64,000 nucleotides of DNA. Source: Prostheceraeus crozeri. Lineage: Eukaryota > Platyhelminthes > Polycladida > Euryleptidae. The stretch's first letter is position 1. Each line of letters opens with the position of its first letter. Of the stretch, positions 12,401 through 22,108 are shown piece after piece. Made by a program: the position numbers and the translations under genes. The stretch covers positions 868,001 through 932,000 of the forward strand of contig CAJQUW010004613.1 of the NCBI GenBank assembly GCA_907163375.1, read 5' to 3'. The notes under the pieces were generated by a model. It had not been told where the DNA came from, made no database searches, and worked only from the letters and a program-made list of their open reading frames with translations.

Positions 12401-14034
12401 CTATGACGAGGTGTGACCGCATGTTCATGACCGTGCATCAAGGGATGGTACTCTCTCTCTGTACTTGACGTCCTTATGTAGTCTAGCTGTCACTACGCCA
12501 TCGGTCTGATCCCAACTGGTGTTTGGATGACTGATTAATTAAACATTTTCTGATTAATTAACATGATTTTGATTATGATTAATGATTGATTAAATTTTGA
12601 AAACATTGATTATGATTGAGATTAATGATTGAACTAAACTTTAATGACGTGATTATGATTAAGATAAGTCTCAAAAAGTTAATTGATTAAGATTTTGATT
12701 GATTAAATGATTGATTAATCCAGCTCTATACATTACACCGATATTTCATTGATGTTATTTAAAATGTGTACTCGAATGAATGTGAATTGGGGTAAAATTG
12801 GATTATAGGGTCGTAGACAAATTGCTAAAAGAAATAGCCGAAAATTGTTGCTAAATTGCAAATTTTCACCGTTAAGTTGGCCACATGAAGCAAATACAAC
12901 GAATACATTAGTGATTGATATTATGTGCATTGCTCCATGTTATTTATTACATGACATTATCTTGATCGGCACAGATTCTCTTAGGCGTAAATAAATGGCA
13001 TTCATATCTGACAATCAATATCTGATTTGCACAATTAGATGTGTAAATAATAAGGCTGTGCGCTAGCCGCACCTGCTCGCACCGGTTCACCTGACATGAT
13101 AGCCGAAAATTTTAAAATGTTGCGCTGAAGCACTATGAAAGTATACACGATATATGATTTCCTTCGCGTTCTAGATAGTCGTGTGGTAGTCAATTAAAAC
13201 TTCAGAATCTTGAAGGTAGGGGCTCCAATTTCATAGCAAACGTTCAGATGTACTAGAATTCAGCGCAACTTGCCCATGACATTACTCGGGTTCATGCAGT
13301 CTCTCTGTGATGTGATAATGTTACCGGATGCCAAAATAAATCGCACCGTTGATCAATCGGTCTATCCATGAAAACTCGTCGGTATCACTAAGTGCACAGG
13401 CCTCACAGCAAGTAAGCATGCAGAAATAGGAGGGTTAACTTGCGATGGTCAATAAGTGCAAAATAGGATAATGAAGATGTCTTTTTAGCTTTTGTTTGCT
13501 CATTCCTCAGCTACTCGTATTTCATTGCTATTTAGCTTTATTCCTTTCTCTAAGTGAATTGAAATAAAAATCAAAACAAAGATTCAATTATTTTTTAGAG
13601 AAGCGACGCCATGAATTTCCTTAAAATCTCAGGGATTCGATAAATGGCCATCGAATTTCAAATTCTTTGATCGAAGATCGAATGAATACCCAAGAAGCAA
13701 TGGTTAGGAAGACAAGCATCTCTTCCATTGGGCTAAGTTTACACAAACTCCAACTGATGAATTTTGATATGTGCCATAAACGCCATTGACTAAAAAAAAC
13801 TTGAAACTGAGAAAAATTCGGATACTTAATTGACGTCAATTTGATTTCCTGAGGCATTGTCTATTTGCGTCAGAGAGTGTAAAACACATGTTCATAAAGG
13901 ACAGTGAGAAAGCCATAATTCAGATCGGTAGTTGTGGAGTGTAGACAGAGTAGACTCGCTGAACTGTTATTGTGTTTTTGCGTAAAACTAACCTATATAT
14001 CCCTCTTCGTCATTCAAGGTCCGAAGTGGAGTTC
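3286..14034 (-). CDS. ELP4: Elongator complex subunit ELP4, partial split gene
   Basis: Minus-strand exons at 11771-11806, 9583-9704, 9416-9520 and 3286-3413, plus a tentative one at 13993-14034, join in consistent phase. ELP4 is a RecA-like-fold protein that forms a ring with ELP5 and ELP6, as part of the Elongator complex that modifies wobble uridines in tRNA. The joined reading gives a GGG loop, [47 protein letters not shown] and GHRFDLSQ. From memory these match human ELP4 in order ([42 protein letters not shown]). The N-terminal exon(s) and everything after about residue 160 were not found. Introns range from 62 bp to 6.0 kb and contain several transposons. Whether the gene is intact cannot be told from this part; the exons seen have no stops. 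Confidence 0.85.
3414..5360. other. ELP4 intron sequence, nothing recognised
   Basis: AT-rich sequence with only short open frames on both strands (for example near 4042-4299, 4827-5042 and 5039-5227). None shows a motif or compositional pattern that I can tie to a gene or element. Old, unrecognisable repeats are likely. Confidence 0.4.
5361..6967 (+). mobile_element. 5'-truncated LINE bounded by ~60-bp inverted repeats
   Basis: The sequence at 5364-5422 is repeated, almost perfectly and in reverse complement, at 6903-6966 (core aggcgtttttcgcaaaaaaa on one side, its complement on the other). The LINE reading frame starts immediately inside the left arm and stops six bases before the right arm. 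The arms differ by a base or two in poly-A runs. No clear target duplication was found. Ordinary LINEs do not carry terminal inverted repeats, so this is either a LINE fragment carried between the ends of another element or a LINE insertion with an inverted copy of its 3' tail at the 5' junction. The insertion lies in an ELP4 intron on the opposite strand. Confidence 0.8.
5422..6897 (+). pseudogene. LINE reverse transcriptase with internal PHD-like zinc finger
   Basis: The frame begins at YKGRGDSL, the usual start of LINE RT motif 0, with one stop before CGNYRGIRLLEHGMK. It continues with FGFRRGKSTTDA, HVFVDLEKVFDRV (catalytic Asp), GVHQGSALSPLLF and the catalytic LLYADDLVL. One in-frame TAG at 5995-5997 follows. 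The same frame then resumes with LKINGAKSKVM, a Cys/His finger (CSCCGRGVG, FCVSCKLWCHKKCARL, CPKCA), FCYLGDVV, SVLIYGAETW, RRLRWFGHVRR and a terminal DRPRWKRV-like block, ending at TAA 6897. A PHD-like finger between palm and thumb is known from LINEs of sponges and other invertebrates. The endonuclease and all upstream parts are missing. Clade not assigned. Confidence 0.88.
6968..8068. other. ELP4 intron sequence, slightly GC-richer part unassigned
   Basis: No gene recognised. About 7560-7920 is richer in GC than its surroundings, and a minus-strand frame near 7384-7599 carries a Cys-rich block (KRCVVCSDE...CLRL...TCF). This vaguely recalls the zinc-ribbon tail of some transposases, but no catalytic block is present. 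Confidence 0.3.
8069..9121. mobile_element. non-autonomous hAT element, 1.05 kb
   Basis: The ends are inverted repeats: the left reads aaggcatcacaaatcccgg and the right, read inward, tagggatcacaattccggg. They are followed by several atcccggga subterminal motifs at both ends (8080-8150 and 9062-9115). The flanking 8-mers gtcatgca (8061-8068) and gtcatgcg (9122-9129) match at 7 of 8 positions, the length typical of hAT target duplications. The interior is AT-rich with no transposase, so it depends on another copy. It lies in the ELP4 intron, 235 bp from the end of the exon at 9356-9520. Confidence 0.82.
9416..9520 (-). CDS. ELP4: ELP4 exon with IAWRY motif
   Basis: 105 nt (35 codons, phase 0 at both ends) between the acceptor cacttatctag and a strong CAG|gtaaat donor. 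It begins ELPAESTNKR and ends with [14 protein letters not shown], matching the ELPAP...IAWRY segment of ELP4. The frame stays open past the donor to about 9356, but the protein match continues in the exon at 3286-3413, so the donor at 9415 is preferred. Confidence 0.9.
9583..9704 (-). CDS. ELP4: ELP4 exon, RecA-fold core
   Basis: 122 nt between the acceptor tttatttgtag and the donor gtacgt. It reads [20 protein letters not shown], then the segment ending DPQYANLIN. Human ELP4 has [20 protein letters not shown] in this place. The exon ends in phase 0, and only a 62-bp intron separates it from the next exon. Confidence 0.9.
9705..11190. other. ELP4 intron sequence with unassigned decayed frames
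   Basis: Minus-strand fragments at about 10145-10423 and 10575-10799 (including ELWKQLIQVWNHFLETEII) look like remains of a protein-coding element broken by stops. I recognise no family. The rest is AT-rich and featureless. Confidence 0.3.
11200..11520 (+). pseudogene. LINE 3'-end remnant (RT C-terminus)
   Basis: One frame reads VLRQNCLRSFGHLQRIPDW followed by KRIL, matching the LRRRRLRWFGHVERM...KKVL signature near the end of many LINE ORF2 proteins. After a frame change and some 80 nt, LLQDRPEWRRRIHHND matches the usual terminal DR-x-x-WR block. Everything upstream is missing, as expected for a 5'-truncated, old insertion. It lies in the ELP4 intron between the micro-exon and the EED exon. 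Confidence 0.6.
11771..11806 (-). CDS. ELP4: ELP4 micro-exon (36 nt) with Gly-rich loop
   Basis: A tttttcag acceptor and a gtaagt donor bound 36 nt that read GGISNRRVIFL in the only phase that joins the next exon, completing [10 protein letters not shown] across the junction. This corresponds to the GGGLAVGTVLLIEED segment of human ELP4, the degenerate Walker-A-like region of the RecA fold. A gene finder would easily miss an exon this short. Confidence 0.82.
11873..12728. mobile_element. non-autonomous hAT element, 0.86 kb
   Basis: Ten-base inverted ends TAGAGCTGGA occur at 11873 and, inverted, ending at 12728. Both subterminal regions are packed with attatgattaa / tgattgattaa repeats, as in hAT MITEs. 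The flanking 8-mers tacacttg and tacattac agree at 5 of 8 positions, consistent with an old 8-bp target duplication. No coding capacity. It lies between the ELP4 micro-exon and the tentative upstream exon. Confidence 0.72.
12729..13992. other. intron or intergenic sequence, nothing recognised
   Basis: AT-rich, short frames only, with no motif that I can support. Confidence 0.4.
13993..14034 (-). CDS. ELP4: tentative ELP4 exon upstream of the Gly-rich loop
   Basis: A 42-nt stretch lies between a pyrimidine-rich acceptor (gtttgtcag) and a gttagt donor. In the phase demanded by the next exon it reads GTPLRTLNDEEGYI plus one base that completes the first Gly of the GGG loop. ELP4 proteins have a G-x-P-S-L-D-x-x-L-GGG segment here; this one resembles it but carries about three extra residues. 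Phase and splice sites fit, but the similarity is weak. Confidence 0.4.
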
Positions 14035-14139
14035 CTGACAAACACAAAGGTGCAGAACCAGGGAATAATTAGAAAGCGTGAACACTAAGGCGGAACTCGA
14101 TCCTCGGTCTACGTATATTAGAAATTAGGGAGAAATCTC

Positions 14140-15250
14140 AAAACACACGAGCGGGAAAAGAAAACGACATTTTATTATTAACTAACTTTTTAAAGTTAGT
14201 AATTCATTCTGAGCAGAATCCTGATAGCATAAATTCTCCAATAACAGGAAGAGGAAAGGGAAACGTACATTGAATCGAGACAGAATAATTTCTCACAAAC
14301 CAAGAAAATGAAAATAGAACGTCGAGGAATTAACGGTAGAGAATAAATTTACTCCAAAAAATAGAAGCGGTTGATGATTAATCGAAGTACATGGAAGTCT
14401 CTCACTCAGAGCACAATCCAGACAGAAAAAATTGAAGAAATTTCCGAAATAGGAGCGGAAAAAGGAAAACGTCGAGAATTTGATGATCGAGACAAGCCTG
14501 CGCAGAATCTAGATACAAGAAGTTGGTGCAATACTCAAGGAACATGTAGGTAGAAGAGAGTTTAAGCCTTTTAGTGTTTTCAAAGCAAGCCTTTGATTCT
14601 GCCCATACGGAGCAACTGAAGGAATTCATGCCCAAAAAGTAGGAGCGGGGAAAGAGAACGTCGACCATCAAATGATCAAGACAAGTCTCTCACTCTGCCA
14701 AGATATATATGGGTTCGTGAAAAAGAAAACGACGCTATAGTTCTAATATTTATCTCTCACTCGATACCGACAAAGTGCGGCTAATTTGAAAAGTTCTGAA
14801 AAAATAGGAGTAGGTAAAAGAAAGCATCGACCATTAGATAATCGACGCATGTCTCTCACTTTGCCCAATCAAGTTCCAAATCAGAATTTTATCAAAACTT
14901 CTGTTAATATTTGACGGCACCAACATATTCGCCCACTTCAAGGGCTTCGTCAGCGGTCGACCATCGAATGATCAAGACAAGTCTCTCACTCTGCCAAGAT
15001 GGATGTGGTTCGTGAAAAAGATAACGACACTACAGTTCTTACATTTATCTCTCACTCGCCATCAATAAAGTGCGGTAAATTTGAGAAGTTCCGGACAGGA
15101 CAATTCCTAAGTACATGGATCGCAAAATCAAGACCAATTATCTGATAAAAAAAGCATTTCACATATTTCACTATTTCAAATCCATATCTTCCGGTATTCA
15201 AAAATGTTCTCCACGAATTGTTTCTCTTATAGAATAAGGACTGCAATGAA
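14140..15250. repeat. degenerate tandem repeat region
   Basis: Two recurring phrases alternate: gtctctcactctgcc (around 14397, 14687, 14749, 14851, 14981, 15049) and a purine-rich aggagcgggaaaagaaaacg (around 14153, 14263, 14455, 14641, 14811). The stretch at about 14659-14760 is repeated at about 14957-15060 with roughly 90% identity by eye, 298 bp apart. Spacing is irregular, so this is an old minisatellite or a decayed array rather than a young satellite. Confidence 0.6.
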
Positions 15251-17303
15251 AAGAGCGTTAATGAAATTTCCTGAAGTCAATGATTTTGACAACGTCTTAA
15301 AGACGCATAGCTGGAAAGTTCTGTCACTATAAAATTAGGAATGTAAATGAATTCATCACATTTACTTTGCATGAACAAAACAATGTCATTAAAAACTTCT
15401 AGTGATCAAGTAGAGACGAACGCATTTATCTATCATAGTCATAAAATTCAAGGAGTTGTTAGGTAAAAATTCGAAATTCCAGGAGTTTCCAGGAGCGCGG
15501 AAACCCTGCAATACAGTTTCATGTAGATATGTCGATAGTTGCTAAGAATAGCGCTATCAAAGTGTCGAGAAGTATTCTTGACTAAAGAAATTTTTCACTA
15601 TCATCAGCTCGAGGAATATGAGCCTAGTGATGCGGGCCATAATGTGAAACAAACTAAATTATGCTTCTCATAGCAACTATTAACGAAAATATTAATGCTA
15701 GATTTTCATCGGATGCAATGACCTTCATAGCACTTGATAGACCCATATTTGCGAAACAAGCTAGGTCAGCCTTTCTCAAGAAAGGCTTCATCAGTCTAGA
15801 TTAAACCAGAGGTCAAGAAGCTAATTTACGACACGAGGTTACTACAGCTCCAGATAAGCTATACTGAGGACGAAGTGATTAATGCATGTGATGTCAGTTT
15901 ACACACCTGAACTCTTCACAGAAAGCATATTGCAATTATCTCTTTCTATAATATTTTTTAATTTTCTAACTTTTAAATCCTTGACTAAACGACTGCATCT
16001 AGAAACATTGATTGGATTTCAAGCTTTTCAGTCTAAAGTAGCGATTACAACCTCTTGTCATAAATTTATTTTAGGGAGCATCAACAGAGCTTAGAAGTAT
16101 ATTTACACAATATATGAACATGAAAACGATTTTGCATAGATCATGTATTTTTATTTCTTTCTGCTACAGGTCGTTTTCTTTGGTTCATGCCTAAAGTTGT
16201 AGTTCGGTCAATTTCAGAAGCGAATTTTATTCCAGAAAATTGAAGTATTCAGGCACTTCGACGATTGCTGTCACTTTCCCACCTATCTGTTTGTCAGTTT
16301 AACTGCAAATTCATGTCAAAGAATCAGGATGACGTCACAGCTGCCAATTCACGCTTACTGTTTCACTGAGAAGCAGAACACTAGTCACGAAACAGGAGGG
16401 TTCGCTGTGGTTGGCTGACAGACAGAACCCTTCAGTAAGCAACAAATCTATTTGCAAGCTATGGAAATGAAAGTTCAGCAGGACCACTACTGCATTTACA
16501 TCACGGTAATCTATGGAAAACGCTAAGAATTCCAGATCATATCATGGTCAGATGGGCAACGAAAACTGAGTGATAAAGCTGACCCAATTTCCCGCAGACA
16601 TGTTAATGACACCATTTTAAAGCCACTTATCGCCGCATTTTGGACGAATAAATGACTATCTCAGACAGGATAGGTAAACGATGAAGCATTGCTGTTCAGT
16701 GAGATTTTCATTTTTGTTATCACAATCTAAAGTTCCATTATGCTAGTCATTTGAGTCATACCTAGATGGTGTCAAAGATTGAGCAGTATCAGCATCAAAG
16801 TCTACATCAGATGATCGATCTAAAGAAGGACATTATATCCTACCTAATGTGTCGTTTTGAAAATTTTAATTTGTCTTCGTCGATGCTGCAAAAGTAGGTA
16901 GCTTACATATACATGTAGGTCAATAAATGCATGCATTATTATCACAAGATTCATATAAATTCAGAAAAAATATTTAGCTTTTACTCCTTGCAGAGCATTT
17001 GCAACAACGGAAGTGAATCATCACCTAAAAAGATGTTCATAAAGAAAGTCCACTGTAGGGCCAATATACTACAATTTATTCTCTTTGTATATCATCATCT
17101 GTGGTGATATAAATCAAAATTTGAAATGATTCCGCTGTCTTGAATAATACTAAACGGTTAAATGGACCTTTCTTGAATAAAGTATATAGAATGGCAAAAT
17201 GAATTGCATTACATGTGGTTGATTGCGATGCTATCGATGCAACACACCAACGCCTACGAAAGGTAGAATATAAAACCGGATTGTACTATGGGACATCTAA
17301 ACG
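15251..17303. other. no recognised feature
   Basis: AT-rich sequence with short frames only. I see no transposon ends, splice-bounded exon or RNA gene that I would support. Confidence 0.4.
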
Positions 17304-17622
17304 CAGGGCTGCCACTCTTATCAAAAATAAAAACCGGAAAGTCAAATCGGAATAGGCCCCCCCAAAGTAAGAAACTTTCGATCATTCGATAACACACAAC
17401 CCGGTGAGTTTTGAAAGTGTTCAAGCAGAAGTTGGGTCTGGTCTAATAAAGATGCTTCTGAATCCTCACAGTTAGCAAGTAAATGTATAAAATTATTACT
17501 GATGCTTATTCAATCATCAGTTTCAACAAGGTGCACTAGAATACATGACTCGAACAGGTACTGTTTTCAGGAGAACCGCTTTCGAAGGTTAGACAAGAGT
17601 GTACTACAAATACCCTTCTACC

Positions 17623-17678
17623 CAGTGTCCGGATTCTAGAATTTCGAAATTTTCGTGCATCCCGAAAATTTTCGTGCT

Positions 17679-17715
<37 letters not shown>

Positions 17716-19164
17716 GTCACCTTTTCTGAATAGTATGATCCCAGACAGCACTATTACGTTGCAAAGCCGCTTCAGAGCTATTTTACACATTCATATTTAA
17801 TTCCTCATCATTGCATAAGAACTTAAAGTTAGACTGACATGCAGTACTGTAATGTACTAAAATGTACATCTGAGTGAATGCACGTAAAATTGGTGTAAGC
17901 TACCCAGGGTAACAAGAATCCTGCTCACATATTAATTTTCAAATTACATGCGAACATTCAACTGCCAGATGCAGTTAAAGATAGAGTAAACGAAACTGCC
18001 ACTGAGTATAGAGTTTCGATTTAACTTATTTTAAGGGTTGATGGAGGTATTTCAAAAAAGTATGCCTATCCAATTATCATGAAAGTAATTACTTTGGTAG
18101 GAAGGGCGTATGCCTATTATGTTAACAGATAGAACGAGTATACAGTATAATAAATCGTGTACTTATGTATCACTAAACAAATTGAAACAACAAATTTAGT
18201 ACGGTATTGCTATTTGCAAAGATTACTAATCAGCTGACGATGTCCATTATCTTTGGCCATTGTTCTGAAAGTCTACATGTAATTTTACCAGATAAGTCAC
18301 TTTTGTATTTTTGGTATCTTTGGGAGGGAGGAGATCTTGGGGAGGAGCTCGGCTGCCTTCCGTTTCAAAACAGTCTCTACGACACGTTCGCATTCTTTTT
18401 CCTTCTTCTTTGTGAGACAATTCAGAACGATTAAAGAAAACTGCAGCGTGCCTCAATAGAGTTGTAATAATCAGATTTTCAAGGTTACAGTGGAGCACAG
18501 ATAACTATAACACGTCGGGAGCAAAAAAATCACTCGAGCAAAAAAGGGATTTTGAGTATTAAAATGTTAGAGTTATCTCCAGTGTGTGTATCTTCGACAA
18601 CATTGTTCACGTCATCCTTCACAGAATCACATATGAATAAGTGTCAATTTCGAATGTTCTTAAAGTTTCCATTAAAGAGCACAAAGCTGCGAAACTGTGA
18701 CAAGTTAACGTAAAATACCTTTTAACTCCAGCAATAATATTGAGTATATGATCTGAAATATGAGAATAAGTTTTCAACCTAAAAAATGTGCACAGCCTTT
18801 ATTTACTTTCAATAAATATTTGTCATATTTGAATCCTGATTCTTATCAAACTAATTATATAATCATGTCGTTTTTTAGAATATCGTATCTTGTTATCTGT
18901 AAAATTTATCTTTCTCTGAGACAGAATGTATCTTAAATGTGGCAGACAGCTTACAGTTTCCACTCATTTCACCAAGTGTTGTACTCTACCCACTCGGTAG
19001 AGTAAAGTAACACCGGTTATCTATAAAAATCTATCAAAAATGATGTATACTGAAAAACTGAACGATGCAAAAATTCGTGCAATCCACATCACGATTTTCG
19101 TGCATCGACCGTAATTTTCGTGCATTCGTGCATGCACGAATTTCGTGCGTGAATCCGGACACTG
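17623..19164. mobile_element. nested non-autonomous hAT element, 1.54 kb
   Basis: Perfect 14-bp inverted ends CAGTGTCCGGATTC at 17623 and, inverted, ending at 19164. Both subterminal zones are full of ttcgtgca motifs. The flanking 8-mers cttctacc and cctctacc agree at 7 of 8 positions. The related element at 25.8 kb lacks this whole block at the corresponding point (around 26100), so it provides the pre-insertion state. A (TA)n tract sits at about 17682-17709. No transposase. Confidence 0.88.
18488..18584. mobile_element. possible pogo/Tigger-type MITE remnant
   Basis: A ~97-bp block begins TA-CAGTGGAG and contains ATAACTATAAC, with the inverted counterpart GTTAGAGTTATCTCCAGTG at the other end. 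CAGTGGA ends with ATAACTC-type repeats are typical of Tigger-derived MITEs. The right flank has no TA, so the call is tentative. It would be nested inside the hAT MITE. Confidence 0.4.
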
Positions 19165-19434
19165 CCTCTACCTGTCCCCAATGCAAAATCAGCAGAAGTT
19201 ATTGAACGATTGATGATTTCAGCTCGATATAAAGACTGTATATTATCGAACAATCTACATGTAGGCCTATGGATGATTTTACTAAACTTCTTCAAAGACA
19301 ACTTTCTTCATTTCGTTTAAAAATTTTACTTTCAAATTTATGATACACTATTCTCGTGCAGCTTTATCATTTTCTATTTATCGTGCCATGACGTCACACG
19401 GTGCAAGATCCCGTCTTTATTGTGAAGAATTTTT

Positions 19435-19985
19435 ATGAAACCACTAGGAAATTGCTGTTCAGCTGTTCGACGTTTGGAAGATTGCTTCAGCAGAGCGGTT
19501 TGGTCGCAGCAAATATCTTCATACAAAATCCAAGGTCAGCGCGATCTAAATGCTTGGGCAGGCATGTCTGTTAGCCATTTTCTTTGGGGAACCATTATTC
19601 TTTCGAGAAATCGAGAATGTTTGGTAAAATCTTCCTTTCTCTGCTGTATAAAATATGCCGAATGTCATGAAGTATAGGAATATCTTCACGCAGGATGGAA
19701 TGCCAGCGAACTACTACAGACCCATCGTAAATTATTTAAGCAGCAATATCCCTAGATCTTGGATTGACCGTCATGGGGGGCTTTGGAATGGCTTCCGATA
19801 CCACCGAATTCAATGCCTTGTGACTTTTTTCTTTTGGGAACGTCTAAGAAATTGTGTATCAGAGTCATCCTATGCATTTGGATGAACTGGAAAACAAAGC
19901 TTCGCATCGTTTTCTGAAGATCGACGAGCGATTGCGTAGAGACATGCTCTTGCGCTGTTGACCAAAGAATTAGATTGCGTTCGGG
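19435..19985 (+). pseudogene. mariner-like transposase remnant in copy 1
   Basis: Broken frames include AWAGMSVSHFLWGTII and, further on, CLVTFFFWERLRNCV followed by SYAFG. The parallel region of copy 2 (26380-26890) has the same layout with better preserved pieces (VWAGICLSHFLWGAIL, MNGRNFISMLHK, IFLFGHV). Together they fit the middle and end of an IS630/mariner-type transposase (VWaGi...mnG..Y..ML...CDFFLWG). Many stops; no function. Confidence 0.5.
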
Positions 19986-20639
19986 CAAATGGTGAGTAAG
20001 TAGAAAAGGAGAAAATAAATGTTATAGTGATACTCAAGTTAGCAACTGCTTTCCTTTGAATCACAATTAACTTACAGAAATTAATCATAGAGCCGCTAAT
20101 TGCTATTGCATCAACAATTATTGAAATGATCACTGTGAGAATCCACCAAGTTACATAAACAAAATAATTTTGAACCAATGTCACACATTAAATTGACGAC
20201 TAAAACTATCGCATTTGCTCAATATGAGAAAACGGAGTTCCATATTGTGCCCAAATATTACACATTACAGAAACCATGCAACTTGATATACTATTAAATC
20301 TGAAATGAGATGAGAGCAACATTTGATGCAATCCATTACGGGAAATACTGACGCTTCTGGATTTTTAGCCGTCATCAGTGCAGTATACCTGTAAAGAATC
20401 AGTAACTCGCCTGCAAACAAATCATCATCCGAAATACGGACATCTACAATTAATGAAATAAATGCAGTTCAAATCTCATTCTCAAGAGCTCGTTTCCAAA
20501 ATTTGAAATTTGCACCAAACACCAATGCAAATAGCCAATTCGTGTTTGCACTTCATGCACGAAGGTGAGCTGCCGGAATTCCAAGCACATCCACCTACCG
20601 ATGGGTTTGTGGAGTGCGTTGCTGATTTGCTGCACTGAT

Positions 20640-21239
20640 GGCGGCTAAAAAGTCAAAAGCGCATGCAATTCAGCCTGAAGAGACTTCATCAGTACTTGTA
20701 GCTCCGGCAATTATTCAAATTAAACCTTGCTATCATCTCTTGTACTTCAAGCATAACAAAAAACAATGACATCTAAGAACAACTTTTGACTTTCAAGAAG
20801 ATTAGGACAGGTATTTGATAAAGGTTGAGCCGCCATGGCATAAGTAAACGCAAAATTAGCACGAAAAGAAACCCTTATCACTTCTGCAGCTGTTTGCGAG
20901 ATTTCAATTTTCGCTGATGTCTTCGCCGAAATTTAGCCGCTTTTGCAAGAAGTGATCGTACAAAATATTCTTTCGTCACTCCCTTGTGTTCCCGAAACTC
21001 TTTAGTGGACACGTTTTGGAGAGCATCACAGCAATCAGAACTAATTCATAATAGACTCCATAAATACGTATTACAACTTCTTCGTCAAACATTACCACCT
21101 AAATTTACTTCTCATTTCGAAAACTTGATTACTTGCGTTTCGTCCCGCTTCTTCAGGATTGACGAAAGAATCTGACTTCCTTGTAGAAGAATCTTCTGCT
21201 CAAGAGTCAAACGGATTTTTAGAAAGCATCTGCTTTGAA
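20640..21239. other. interior of the CAGGGCTGCC element, non-coding
   Basis: AT-rich sequence. Its beginning is still alignable to about 27400-27475 of copy 2; the rest is present only in copy 1. No coding motif. Confidence 0.4.
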
Positions 21240-21990
21240 TTTGATCACCCTTAAAATTTGCAGGGTTTTTAAGGTCCCCTAACAATCTGCAGTCCCGTTC
21301 ACAATTTAAAGAGTCCTACATAATCTAAAAACGGCCACATGCTCTATCTTTAAGGGCACCGGTTTCAATCCTATAGGCCCTTTACAATCTCAAGAGGTCT
21401 AATCACATTTAAAAAGAGCTCCTCAAAAACTAGAAGAGTTGCCGTTCACAATCTCAAAGGGTTGTTTCACAAAATCTTATGGGTCCCTTTCAAAATCTAA
21501 ATATGCCCCCTTCACGATCTTAAAGGCCCCCGTTCACATTCTCAATAGGACCTGTTCGCAATCTCAAAAGGGCCCCTCACGATCCTGAAAAGCCCCTTCA
21601 CAATCTCGAATCTCGAAAGGCCCCTCACAATCATAAAGGGCCCTTCGCAGTCTCAAAAGGGCCTCATCTCGATCTTAAAGGGCCCCTCGCTATCTCAAAG
21701 GGCCCCTTCGAAGACTCAAAAAGGTCCCTCACGATCTTAAAGGGCCCCTTCGAAGACTCAAAAGGGCCCCTTCGAAGACTCAAAAGGGCCCCTTCGCGGT
21801 CTCAAAAGGTTCCCATCTCGATCTTAAAGGGCTCCTTCGCAGTCTCAAAAGGGCCCCTTGCTATCTTGAAGGGGCCCCTTCGCAGTCTCAAAAGGGCCCC
21901 TCACGATTTTAAAGGGGCCCTTTCGAAGACTCAAAAGGGCCCCTTCACGATATAAATGGAGCCCCTTCGCAGTCTCAAAAGGGCTCCTTC
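21240..21990. repeat. GGGCCCC minisatellite, roughly 30 units
   Basis: Imperfect tandem units of about 22-27 bp follow the pattern tcgaagactcaaaagggccc or ttcgcagtctcaaaagggcc. The best conserved units lie at 21700-21960 and divergent ones at the left edge. The array is far richer in GC than its surroundings and lies near the right end of the CAGGGCTGCC element, which suggests expansion of a subterminal element sequence. Confidence 0.85.
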
Positions 21991-22108
21991 AAAATCTAAA
22001 ATATTTCAAAATCCAAATTATTTGTCCCTTGTCAAAACATTTTATCACTACTTAGTTTATTCTAAAAAAACGGAAATCCGGTTAAAACCGGAAGAGTGGC
22101 AGCCCTGT

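Larger units (their letters stand above)
17304..22107 (+). mobile_element. 4.8-kb element with CAGGGCTGCC inverted ends, copy 1
   Basis: A 16-bp perfect inverted repeat, CAGGGCTGCCACTCTT, begins at 17304 and ends (inverted) at 22107. The 6-mer taaacg flanks both ends directly (17298-17303 and 22108-22113). CAGGG ends suggest hAT, whose duplication is normally 8 bp, so the superfamily stays open. Inside are a younger nested hAT MITE (17623-19164), a decayed mariner-like transposase (19435-19985) and a minisatellite (21240-21990). A second copy starts at 25791. Left-half order and sequence agree between copies, showing that the mariner-like remnant was already part of the ancestral element. Confidence 0.75.
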
